From: an uncultured Clostridia bacterium
Lineage (GTDB): Bacteria > Bacillota > Clostridia > TANB77 > CAG-508
NCBI GenBank assembly: GCA_934129785.1
Contig: CAKOWW010000005.1
Span: 1 to 64,000 of the forward strand
DNA length: 64,000 bases
Direction of reading: 5' to 3'
Both the position numbers and the translations under genes were made by a program. The notes beneath the pieces are model-generated. The model did not search any database. It was not told the origin of the DNA and was given only the letters and a program-made list of their open reading frames with translations. Below, in pieces: positions 1 through 7,608 of this stretch; position 1 is the first letter of the stretch; the number at the start of each line of letters is the position of its first letter.

Positions 1-2
1 GC

Positions 3-617
3 ATAAAAGCAGGACACGATTATAGTGAACTTGAAAAAGGAGTAGTAATTTTAATAGTAGACTTTGAACTAAAAAACCTAAAAGATGTGGACCATTGGAT
101 AACCGAATGGGAACTCAGAGGTAAAGATTATACAAATAAGATATTGACACCAGTAGAAAAAATAGTTATATTAGAATTACCAAAGTTTAAAAAATATAAA
201 GATAAAACTCAAAACCAAGAATTAAAAAACTGGGTAGAGTTTATAATAAATCCAGAAAAGAAAATGCAAGGCGAAAGTAAAGAAATAGAAAAGGCAAGGA
301 GAGTGTTAGAAGAAATGAGCCAAGATAAAAATGAAAGATATTTAGCAGAGTTAAGACAAAAGTACATAATGGATCAAAAAGCAATAGAAGATGCTGGATA
401 TGATAAAGGCTATGACTCGGGATATGACTCAGGCTATGATTCAGGATATGATTCAGGATATGGTTCTGGTTATAATACTGGACATGACTCAGGCACCCTT
501 GAAGGAGAAAAAAAGAAAAGTATTGAAATCGCTAAGAAGATGAAAGAAGAAAATATGGATATTTCTACAATATCAAAAATAACTGGATTAACAAAAGAAG
601 AAATTGAAAAGTTATAA
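3..617 (+). CDS. Rpn-like PD-(D/E)XK nuclease, C-terminal part (partial)
   Basis: The reading frame is open from the left edge of the window, so the N-terminal part with the nuclease core lies outside; 204 residues are visible. An internal GTG at 87 is probably not the start, because coding continues upstream of it. The remaining part looks like the C-terminal half of the Rpn recombination-promoting nuclease / putative transposase family: a ...WITEWELRG... segment, a charged helical stretch, then a tail ending ISKITGLTKEEIEKL, which is typical of this family. Between helix and tail lies a run of eight four-residue GYDS-like units, listed separately. Family members are multicopy, often phase-variable genes in gut Firmicutes. 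The family call rests on general resemblance of the C-terminal half, since the catalytic residues cannot be seen. Confidence 0.6.
   Translation: MKAGHDYSELEKGVVILIVDFELKNLKDVDHWITEWELRGKDYTNKILTPVEKIVILELPKFKKYKDKTQNQELKNWVEFIINPEKKMQGESKEIEKARRVLEEMSQDKNERYLAELRQKYIMDQKAIEDAGYDKGYDSGYDSGYDSGYDSGYGSGYNTGHDSGTLEGEKKKSIEIAKKMKEENMDISTISKITGLTKEEIEKL
396..491 (+). repeat. 12-bp tandem repeat coding for GYDS units
   Basis: Eight consecutive four-residue units (GYDK, four GYDS, GYGS, GYNT, GHDS) are encoded by 12-bp near-identical units within the Rpn-like gene. The unit length is a multiple of three, so slipped-strand gain or loss would change the linker length without breaking the frame. The outer units are degenerate and the central ones nearly identical, as expected for recent expansion. 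Confidence 0.85.
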
Positions 618-701
618 TTTAATATATTAATAAAATAAAGTGTTTAAATAAACAAAAGCAGTATTGAAGTTAAATTTTGATACTGTTTTTTATGTAAAAA
701 A

Positions 702-904
702 ATCCTAAAGTATTTAACTTTAAGACTAAAAAACTGAAATTATTATAGCAATAAATAATATATAAATCAATAAAAAATATAGAAAAATATCAAGAATCAT
801 CTTGGGCTTTTTCTATATTTTTTTATAATATAAAAAAAGAGAAAAGCTATTATATAAACACTTTAGAAGAGTGTAGCTTATCTTAAAGTTAAATACTTTA
901 GGAT
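702..904. promoter_or_regulatory. putative invertible promoter element 1
   Basis: A 203-bp AT-rich segment is bounded by perfect 24-bp inverted repeats at 702-725 and 881-904. Each repeat is itself a quasi-palindrome: arms TCCTAAAG and CTTTAAGA around an asymmetric 7-bp spacer TATTTAA, the layout of a tyrosine-recombinase crossover site. The spacer is inverted between the two ends, as inversion requires. Inside lies a leftward promoter (742-770) and a stem-loop around 779-817 with T-runs on both strands that could act as a bidirectional terminator. The pilin-like gene starts 3 nt beyond the right repeat. A closely related element lies at 11841-12035. A MITE is the alternative; no convincing target duplication is visible. 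Confidence 0.6.
742..770 (-). promoter_or_regulatory. leftward promoter inside element 1 (OFF orientation)
   Basis: Read on the minus strand, this has -35 TTGATT (765-770) and a perfect -10 TATAAT (742-747) with a 17-bp spacer. It points away from the pilin-like gene at 908, so in this assembly the switch would be OFF. The same promoter with the same orientation relative to its gene occurs in element 2. Confidence 0.55.
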
Positions 905-907
905 AAG

Positions 908-2335
908 ATGAGGCAAATGATAAAGATGAAAGAAAACAAAGGAATTACATTAATTGCATTAGTGATAACAATAGTGGTACTTTTGATACTTGCTGGAGTA
1001 AGTATTGCAATGCTAACAGGAAATAATGGAATATTAACACAAGCTCAAAAATCAAAACAAGCAACAGAAGAATCAGCACAAAAGGAAAAGGAAGATTTAA
1101 TAAAACTAGAAATGCTAGCAAATAATAGTAATGTAAATATTCCAAATTTAAAAGAAGGGATGATACCAGTAAAATGGAATGCAACTAATAAAACATGGGA
1201 AGTAGCTGACAAAAATAATACAGGAAATGACTGGTATGATTACTCTACAGAAAGTAAAAAATGGGCAAATGTAGTAACAGTAAAAGAAAATTGCAGTAAT
1301 GGAAAAACAAGAAAAGATTATTTAAGTGCAGGAGTAGGAACACCAATACCAGAAGATGATATAACAACAATGTTTGTATGGATACCAAGATACAGCTATT
1401 ATGTAAAAAGTGGATATCATGAAAATGCAAATGGAACAGGAGAGTTTGCAATAAAATTTTTAACAGGAACATCAGATAAAATAATAGATGCACCAGAAGG
1501 ACAAGACACAGCAATAAGAACAAGCAATACAAATGGAAAAACAAATGGTGGGAAATACGTAGTCCACCCAGCATTCACAGCGGATACAGATTTAGGCGGA
1601 ACAGGAGAAGAAATAACAGGATTTTGGGTAGGAAAATTTGAATCAAGTAATATTGAATCACCAAAAAATAATGAAGGAATAACATATCCAGCTTTAGATA
1701 ATGAATATAAGATGTGGAATAAATCGGTAACATTAACAGGAATGTCGGGAAGTAGTAGAGATAATTATACAAATTACTATTCAAAATTAGTAGAAAAAAG
1801 CAAAAAAGATAATGGAGATAATATAGAAATAACTTATACAAATATAAATAATGATGCTACAACTGGGGATAATTATACAAATACATTTTATAGATATTAT
1901 ACAGAAAATGGACAAAAATCCAGTACAACAAGAAACATATATGGAATATATGACATGTCAGGAGGATCATGGGAATATACAGCTAATTATTTAGAAAGTG
2001 CTACAGAAAATACATTTGTATTCAATTTCTTAAAAATTGAATACAAATATAAAACACCGTATGATGGAATAGGGAGAACATCTAGTACAGAAGATAGAAC
2101 AATGAACTATAAAGCAAATAAAGAAAAATATGGAGACGCTGTATGGGAAACATCAGATGGATGTGATGGCCAGTTTGGCTGGAATACAGATTATTCTTAT
2201 TTTCCATATGTGGATGCTCCATTTTTTTTACGTGGTGGGTGTTATACTTATGGCTCTAATGCAGGACTATTTTATTTTAACCATAACGGTGGAGGAGGTA
2301 TTGATACCTGTTCATTTCGTGTAGTTTTATTTTAA
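908..2335 (+). CDS. pilin-like surface protein with FGE/C-type-lectin-like domain and variable C-terminus
   Basis: Probably an exported, pilin-like surface protein of 475 residues. The N-terminus has a short basic leader ending KENKG, followed by the hydrophobic stretch ITLIALVITIVVLLILAGVS, matching the class III (prepilin) signal and N-terminal helix of type IV pilins. The middle and C-terminal parts carry TMFVWIPRYSYY, GFWVGKFESS and YGIYDMSGGSWEY, then a final RGG...FRVVLF segment; this pattern belongs to the formylglycine-generating-enzyme / C-type lectin fold. The last 35 residues (2231-2320) are rich in NNT and NNC codons, as in variable regions of diversity-generating retroelement targets. 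The ATG at 908 is 3 nt from the invertible element; ATGs at 917 and 926 are possible starts. No ribosome binding site is strong, consistent with control from the switch. Confidence 0.7.
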   Translation: MRQMIKMKENKGITLIALVITIVVLLILAGVSIAMLTGNNGILTQAQKSKQATEESAQKEKEDLIKLEMLANNSNVNIPNLKEGMIPVKWNATNKTWEVADKNNTGNDWYDYSTESKKWANVVTVKENCSNGKTRKDYLSAGVGTPIPEDDITTMFVWIPRYSYYVKSGYHENANGTGEFAIKFLTGTSDKIIDAPEGQDTAIRTSNTNGKTNGGKYVVHPAFTADTDLGGTGEEITGFWVGKFESSNIESPKNNEGITYPALDNEYKMWNKSVTLTGMSGSSRDNYTNYYSKLVEKSKKDNGDNIEITYTNINNDATTGDNYTNTFYRYYTENGQKSSTTRNIYGIYDMSGGSWEYTANYLESATENTFVFNFLKIEYKYKTPYDGIGRTSSTEDRTMNYKANKEKYGDAVWETSDGCDGQFGWNTDYSYFPYVDAPFFLRGGCYTYGSNAGLFYFNHNGGGGIDTCSFRVVLF

Positions 2336-2541
2336 AAAGATAACTTATCTTAATAAAAGAAATAAAGAATAGGAAAGTATAAAATCAAATTCTTTTTATA
2401 ATTTAAAAATAAAATTTTAAATTATAAATGTATTGAAAAAAATGGCATAAAAAAGTATAATAAAAATATCTTCATTGAAATCAAATGAACATTAGAAGAA
2501 ATTTAATAAAATATAATAATGTAAGAGGGGAATTTATTAAG

Positions 2542-3843
2542 ATGTTAAATGGTATCGTTGATAATGTTTCTGTATTTATAATTATAGTGTCACTTATATG
2601 TGTAGCTATTTCATTTATAATATGGGCAAAATATGGAAAAGATAAAAAAATAGAAAAAACTCTAGAATCATATCCACCAGAAGGATATAATTCTGCTGAA
2701 ATTGGTTTTTTATACGAAGGTAGTGCCAGCGATAAAGGTGTAATTTCACTATTAATATATCTAGCAAATAAAGGGTATCTGCAAATTGAAGAGATAGAAG
2801 AAAATACGTTATTTTCTAAATCAAAAGATTTTAGAATTACTAAACTAAAAGAATACGACGGAAATAACAAATATGAAAAAATATTTTTTAAGGGATTATT
2901 TAAAAATGGGCCTGCTGGAACTGTAAATATGGAAAAAGCTAGAGAAATAATGCAAGAAGCAAAATCATATGGGGAAAAAATCTCTTTCCAAAATGCACTT
3001 GAATTATCTACAGAAACTGGCTCAGGTAAAAAATTTATTACTGCAACAAATTTATATAATAGTTTTTATGAAACCTTAGATAGAATTAAATCAAATTTGA
3101 ATTCAGAAGAGAATATATATAAAATATTTGAAACAACAATAAATGAAAAAGGAAAATTGTTTCTTTTAATGATGATTGTTATTTTTACATTAATAACTCT
3201 AAGACCTATAATGGAATATAGTAAAGATGGTTCAAATGCTTTAGTGGTTGCAGTGTTTTCATTGATAATGTTTACAGCATCGTTTATTATATTATTTAGT
3301 AGAGATTTAGTAATGTATGTAAATGGAAAAAGATTAAAAACAAAACGTCAGAAAATATTTGCTTCAATTTTGTTGTTAATGCTTGGGTTAATGGCTTGGT
3401 TGTATGCTATATTTCCATGCTTATTGCAAAATATGGCCTATTTAATAACTTATTTTACAGGAATAGCTTGTATAGGGGTCATTTTAATGTTTTTAATTAT
3501 TATGCCAAAGAGAACTACTTATGGAAATGAGATATTAGAAAAAATTAAAGGGTTTAGAAGCTTTTTAGAAACAGCAGAAAAACCACAACTTGAAAATTTA
3601 ATTATCCAGAATCCTGAATATTTTTATAATATGTTACCATATGCTTATGCATTAGGAGTTTTTGATGTATGGATAAATAAATTTGAAAATATATCGCTTG
3701 GAGCACCACATTGGTATAAATATCAAAATAATTTTAGTGTTTATACATTCGGAACATTTATGAAATCTACTATGAATGAAGTCTCACTTGCAATGACATC
3801 AGATTTGTTAAGTAGTATTGATGATGAAAATTTAAAGGAATAA
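2542..3843 (+). CDS. DUF2207-family membrane protein, short form
   Basis: A membrane protein of unknown function related to the C-terminal half of the DUF2207 family. An N-terminal membrane helix (VSVFIIIVSLICVAISFII) is followed by the conserved PPEGYNSAEIGFLYEG and ASDKGVISLLIYLANKGYL segments that form the family's winged-helix-like cytosolic part. Further hydrophobic segments lie near residues 210-270 and 280-320, and the C-terminus contains a small aromatic region (WYKYQNNFSVYTFGTF). Typical members carry an extracellular beta-rich domain and signal peptide before this; both are absent, so the gene is a natural short form or 5' truncated. The ATG at 2542 is chosen because AGAGGGG precedes it; an in-frame ATG at 2485 has no such site. 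Confidence 0.6.
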   Translation: MLNGIVDNVSVFIIIVSLICVAISFIIWAKYGKDKKIEKTLESYPPEGYNSAEIGFLYEGSASDKGVISLLIYLANKGYLQIEEIEENTLFSKSKDFRITKLKEYDGNNKYEKIFFKGLFKNGPAGTVNMEKAREIMQEAKSYGEKISFQNALELSTETGSGKKFITATNLYNSFYETLDRIKSNLNSEENIYKIFETTINEKGKLFLLMMIVIFTLITLRPIMEYSKDGSNALVVAVFSLIMFTASFIILFSRDLVMYVNGKRLKTKRQKIFASILLLMLGLMAWLYAIFPCLLQNMAYLITYFTGIACIGVILMFLIIMPKRTTYGNEILEKIKGFRSFLETAEKPQLENLIIQNPEYFYNMLPYAYALGVFDVWINKFENISLGAPHWYKYQNNFSVYTFGTFMKSTMNEVSLAMTSDLLSSIDDENLKE

Positions 3844-3911
3844 AGTTTTTTAGATGAAGTTCTGGAGTATGGGAAAACTTCCGATAAAACTATCTTTTGT
3901 CTTCAATTTCA

Positions 3912-3987
3912 TTGACTTTGCAGTGTTTACTATGCTATAATAAATAAGTCAACATTTTAGAAAGGGGTCACGAGGAGTATCGTGACC
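3912..3987 (+). promoter_or_regulatory. promoter and leader hairpin of the 4002 gene
   Basis: TTGACT (3912-3917) and TATAAT (3936-3941) are 18 bp apart with an extended TGC before the -10. The predicted leader contains a perfect 8-bp stem, GGTCACGA paired with TCGTGACC (3966-3987), immediately after a GAAAGGG motif. The likely ribosome binding site AAGGAAA follows the hairpin. A similar arrangement occurs before the small gene at 53842. Confidence 0.6.
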
Positions 3988-4001
3988 ATAAGGAAATTTT
4001 T

Positions 4002-4334
4002 ATGGATAGAAGAAATTTGAATACATTAGGCAATTGTTGGCTTAGTGATTGTAAAAATTATCCTGGAGGATTTTTTACACAATGTAAAAAATCACATGCC
4101 CTTGATATTGATCGTTTGAGATTAATATCATCAAGTGAAAGTCAAGTTGAAAGGATTTGCAAAAAAATGAATCCAAAATTGACTTGGGCTATTGAAATTG
4201 ATATTGCTGTAATCAAGCCAATTCTGGAAGAAGAAAATATTCTTCCTAAAGATATTGCAGATGAAGATGCAATTAATTGGTTGCTTGAGAACTGCTATGG
4301 AATTAAAGTCAAAAAAGAAGGAGCTACTAAATAG
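4002..4334 (+). CDS. small protein of unknown function, Cys-containing
   Basis: A 110-residue protein that I do not recognise. The N-terminal 30 residues contain three cysteines (NCWLSDCKNYPGGFFTQC), which could bind metal or form a small knuckle; the rest is predicted mostly helical and acidic, ending in a lysine-rich tail. It has its own promoter and a terminator that overlaps its stop codon, so it is a single-gene transcription unit. Codon use is like that of its neighbours. No function is suggested. Confidence 0.55.
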   Translation: MDRRNLNTLGNCWLSDCKNYPGGFFTQCKKSHALDIDRLRLISSSESQVERICKKMNPKLTWAIEIDIAVIKPILEEENILPKDIADEDAINWLLENCYGIKVKKEGATK

Positions 4335-4347
4335 TAGCTTCTTTTTG
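4316..4347 (+). terminator. intrinsic terminator after the 4002 gene
   Basis: Stem GCTACTA / TAGTAGC with flanking AAG/CTT pairs and a following T-run. It overlaps the end of the coding sequence and its stop codon. Confidence 0.7.
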
Positions 4348-4452
4348 ATGCGAAAAAACGCCTGAAAAATCAATAGAAAGTGGTGAAAAAGATGCAATAG
4401 TATTGTATAAAACTTTAAAAGTAATAGAAAATAAAAAAATCCAAAAATATGT

Positions 4453-4481
4453 TTGACATTTTTTTGTTTGTATGATATTAT
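4453..4481 (+). promoter_or_regulatory. lexA promoter
   Basis: TTGACA (4453-4458) and TATTAT (4476-4481) with a 17-bp spacer. I do not see a canonical Gram-positive SOS box of the CGAAC-N4-GTTCG type here, so autoregulation by LexA is not demonstrated by the sequence. Confidence 0.6.
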
Positions 4482-4514
4482 GTGCTAAAATAGAAAAAAT
4501 GGGAGTGAAAAAAT

Positions 4515-5165
4515 ATGCCAAGAAAAAAACCTGAATTAAATAAAAGAGAAAAATCAATATTAAAATTCATTGAAAAACAAATAATGACACAAGGATATCC
4601 ACCATCAGTAAGAGAAATATGCAAGGCAGTTGGACTAAGTTCAACAGCAACAGTACACGGATATTTAGCAAAATTAGAAGATAAAGGATATATAAAGAAA
4701 CAAGACAAAAAAGGAAGAACACTAAGATTACTAAAAGGTGGCTCAGGAGAAGTTAAAAAAACATCAAGCAAAGATTATTATACACAAAAAGAATTAGTTG
4801 AAGTACCAATAATAGGTAGAATAACAGCAGGAGAACCAATATTAGCAGTTGAAAACGTAACAGATACATTCCCAATTCCAATCGACTTTGTTGGAAATTC
4901 TGAAAGCTTTATGCTAACAGTAAGAGGAGAAAGTATGATAGAAGCTGGTATATTAGATGGAGACTATATTTTAGTAAAAAGACAAAATATGGCAAACAAT
5001 GGAGAAATAGTAGTTGCATTAATAGGAGATGAAGCAACAGTAAAAACATTTTATAAAGAAAAAGACCATATTAGACTACAACCCGAAAATAGCACAATGG
5101 ATCCAATAATAGTTCCAACATGTGAAATATTAGGGAAAGTAGCTGGAGTATTTAGAAAAATGTAA
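4515..5165 (+). CDS. lexA: LexA, SOS-response repressor and autoprotease
   Basis: A 216-residue repressor of DNA-damage genes that cleaves itself when RecA filaments form. The N-terminal winged helix-turn-helix (residues ~8-70) has the conserved SVREICKAVGLSSTATVHGYL recognition region. The linker is followed by the cleavage site Ala-Gly in GRITAGEPILA, the catalytic Ser in VRGESMIEAGI and the catalytic Lys in the EATVKTFYKE segment. Length is normal for the family. GGGAGTG before the ATG at 4515 serves as the ribosome binding site. The gene appears monocistronic, with its own promoter upstream and a different promoter behind it. Confidence 0.93.
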   Translation: MPRKKPELNKREKSILKFIEKQIMTQGYPPSVREICKAVGLSSTATVHGYLAKLEDKGYIKKQDKKGRTLRLLKGGSGEVKKTSSKDYYTQKELVEVPIIGRITAGEPILAVENVTDTFPIPIDFVGNSESFMLTVRGESMIEAGILDGDYILVKRQNMANNGEIVVALIGDEATVKTFYKEKDHIRLQPENSTMDPIIVPTCEILGKVAGVFRKM

Positions 5166-5205
5166 AAAAGGAATGAGAATTCACAAAAAATTCACATTTG
5201 TAGTA

Positions 5206-5247
5206 TTGACAAAATGACACTGTGTCACATATAATGACATAGTGTTA
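5206..5247 (+). promoter_or_regulatory. exporter promoter with overlapping palindromic operators
   Basis: TTGACA (5206-5211) and TATAAT (5230-5235) are 18 bp apart. A perfect odd palindrome, TGACAC-T-GTGTCA (5215-5227), fills the spacer, and a related imperfect dyad, TGACA-TAG-TGTTA (5235-5247), follows the -10. The arrangement predicts a dimeric repressor bound at two sites that occlude RNA polymerase; no candidate regulator gene is adjacent. Confidence 0.65.
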
Positions 5248-5323
5248 TTTTCAACCTAAAAAATACCAAATACTGTAGATTAAAAAATATCAAAAGAAAA
5301 ATAAAAAAGAGAAGGAGAAGAAA

Positions 5324-7606
5324 ATGTTAAAGGTATTAAAAAATTTAAAAAATTCATTTTGGGCAGTTGTAGCAATAGTAATATTATTGTGTGTACAAGC
5401 AAAAACAGATTTAACATTACCAGATTATACATCTAAAATTGTAAATACAGGAATACAAGCTGGTGGAATAGAAACAGCTGTACCAGAATTTATATCAAAA
5501 GAAAATATGGAACAAATATTAATGTTCTCAGAAAACAATGATGAAATATTAAATAGTTATACATTATTGGGAGATACACTAAATGAGAAAGAGCAAAAAA
5601 TAGCTAAAAAGTATTTTGGAAATGATTACAAAATAGAGCAAAATACAACATACATATTAAAAGAAATGGAAAAAGACCAAAAAGAAGAATTAGAAACAAA
5701 ATTATCAACACCATTAATGATAATGTCAACAATAAATAATGAAGAAACAGCTAATAAAATCAAAGAACAAATGACAGCTAATATGCCAGAAACTCAAAAA
5801 CAAATTTTTCAAAATATGAGTTTAATGGATATATTAAAAAATATGTCAGAAGAACAAAGAAATCAAATGATGGATCAATTTACAGGAAAAATAAAAGATA
5901 TGTCAGACTCAATAAGAACTCAAGCAGCAATATCATCTGTAAAGGAAGTATATAAAAATCTAGGAATAGATACAGACAAAATTCAAAATGATTATATTTG
6001 GAAAACAGGTATGCAAATGCTAGGTATTGCATCAATTACAATGGTTTCAGCAGTATTGGTAATGTTATTATCATCAAGGGTTGCAGCAAGATTAGGAAGA
6101 GATTTAAGAGAAAAGGTATTTACAAAAGTATTAACATTTTCAAATAAAGAGTTAAACCAATATTCAACAGCATCATTAATAACTCGTAATACAAATGATA
6201 TACAACAAATACAACAATTAATAACAATGTTATTTAGAGTTGTAGTATATGCACCAATAATAGGTATTGGAGGCTTTGTTAAAGTATTAACAAGTAGTGA
6301 TAATTCAATGGCGTGGATTATAGGAGTGGCAATACTTGCAATATTATTTGTAGTTGGAACACTATTTATAATAGCTATGCCTAAGTTTAAAAAGTTACAA
6401 GAACTTACAGATAAATTAAACTTAGTATCAAGAGAAATACTAACAGGATTACCAGTAATAAGAGCATTTAATCAAGAAAAAAGAGAAGAAAAAAGATTTG
6501 ATAATGCTAACAAAGACTTGATGAAAGCAAATGTATTTGTAAATAGAGCAATGTCAATGATGATGCCACTATTAATGTTTATAATGAATTCAATGATGAT
6601 TTTAGTAGTATGGGTAGGTGGACATGGAGTAGAAGAAGGATTACTACAAGTAGGAGATATGATGGCATTTATCCAATATATGATGCAAATTGTTATGGCA
6701 TTTTTAATGATTTCAATGATATCAATAATGTTACCAAGAGCTTCAGTATCTGCTAACAGAATAAATGAAGTATTAGAAACAGAACCTGATATACAAGATA
6801 AACCAGAAATAAAGAAATTTGATAATAATAAAAAAGGATTAGTAGAATTTAAAAATGTAAGTTTTAGATATCCAGATGCTGATACAGAAATACTAGAAGA
6901 CATTAACTTTACAGCAAAACCTGGACAAACAACAGCAATAATAGGAAGCACAGGAAGTGGAAAATCAACAGTAGTGAACTTATTACCACGTTTTTATGAT
7001 GTAACAGGTGGAGAACTATTAATAGATGGTGTAAATGTAAAAGATGTATCACAAAAACAATTAAGAGATATAATTGGATTTGTGCCACAAAAAGGTATAC
7101 TATTTTCTGGAACAATTGAATCAAATATAAAATATTCTGATGAAAATATGTCAGATGAAAAAATGATTGAAGCAGCTGAAATTGCGCAAGCAACAGAATT
7201 TATAGACTCAAAAGAGAAAAAATATAAAGATGAAATTGCTCAAGGTGGTGGAAATGTTTCAGGAGGACAAAAACAGCGTTTATCAATAGCAAGAGCAATT
7301 GCTAAAGACCCAGAAATATTTGTGTTTGATGATAGTTTTTCAGCATTAGATTTTAAAACAGATAGCAAGCTAAGAGAGGCATTAGCCGAAAAAACTGAAA
7401 ATAAAACAGTAATAATTGTAGCACAAAGAATAAGTACTATTTTAAATGCAGACCAAATTGTAGTATTAGAAGAAGGAAAAATTGTAGGAATTGGAACACA
7501 TGAAGAATTGATGAAAAACAATGAAACATATAGACAAATTGCATTATCACAACTTTCAGAAGAAGAATTAACAAAAAATAAAGAAAACAAAGGAAAGGGG
7601 GAATAA
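5324..7606 (+). CDS. ABC exporter half-transporter, degenerate ATP site subunit
   Basis: A 760-residue fused membrane/ATPase subunit of a heterodimeric type IV ABC exporter (BmrC/D, LmrC/D, TM287/288 class), probably extruding drugs or lipids. The first membrane helix is separated from the second by an unusually long soluble insert (residues ~60-215) rich in charged and Met residues, predicted extracytoplasmic. The ATPase domain has Walker A GSTGSGKST, signature VSGGQKQRLSIARA and Walker B IFVFDDSFSALD. The catalytic glutamate after Walker B is replaced by Asp, the usual sign of the non-hydrolysing site in heterodimeric exporters. GAGAAGGAGAAG precedes the ATG. The partner gene starts 2 nt after the stop codon, so the two are co-transcribed from the palindrome-regulated promoter. 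Confidence 0.88.
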   Translation: MLKVLKNLKNSFWAVVAIVILLCVQAKTDLTLPDYTSKIVNTGIQAGGIETAVPEFISKENMEQILMFSENNDEILNSYTLLGDTLNEKEQKIAKKYFGNDYKIEQNTTYILKEMEKDQKEELETKLSTPLMIMSTINNEETANKIKEQMTANMPETQKQIFQNMSLMDILKNMSEEQRNQMMDQFTGKIKDMSDSIRTQAAISSVKEVYKNLGIDTDKIQNDYIWKTGMQMLGIASITMVSAVLVMLLSSRVAARLGRDLREKVFTKVLTFSNKELNQYSTASLITRNTNDIQQIQQLITMLFRVVVYAPIIGIGGFVKVLTSSDNSMAWIIGVAILAILFVVGTLFIIAMPKFKKLQELTDKLNLVSREILTGLPVIRAFNQEKREEKRFDNANKDLMKANVFVNRAMSMMMPLLMFIMNSMMILVVWVGGHGVEEGLLQVGDMMAFIQYMMQIVMAFLMISMISIMLPRASVSANRINEVLETEPDIQDKPEIKKFDNNKKGLVEFKNVSFRYPDADTEILEDINFTAKPGQTTAIIGSTGSGKSTVVNLLPRFYDVTGGELLIDGVNVKDVSQKQLRDIIGFVPQKGILFSGTIESNIKYSDENMSDEKMIEAAEIAQATEFIDSKEKKYKDEIAQGGGNVSGGQKQRLSIARAIAKDPEIFVFDDSFSALDFKTDSKLREALAEKTENKTVIIVAQRISTILNADQIVVLEEGKIVGIGTHEELMKNNETYRQIALSQLSEEELTKNKENKGKGE

Positions 7607-7608
7607 AT

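Noticed and set aside
945..1574. Long Leu-rich open frames on the minus strand inside + strand genes (here and throughout)
   Set aside because: They are the antisense reading of AT-rich, A-ending codons, have no ribosome binding sites or family motifs, and overlap well-supported genes completely.
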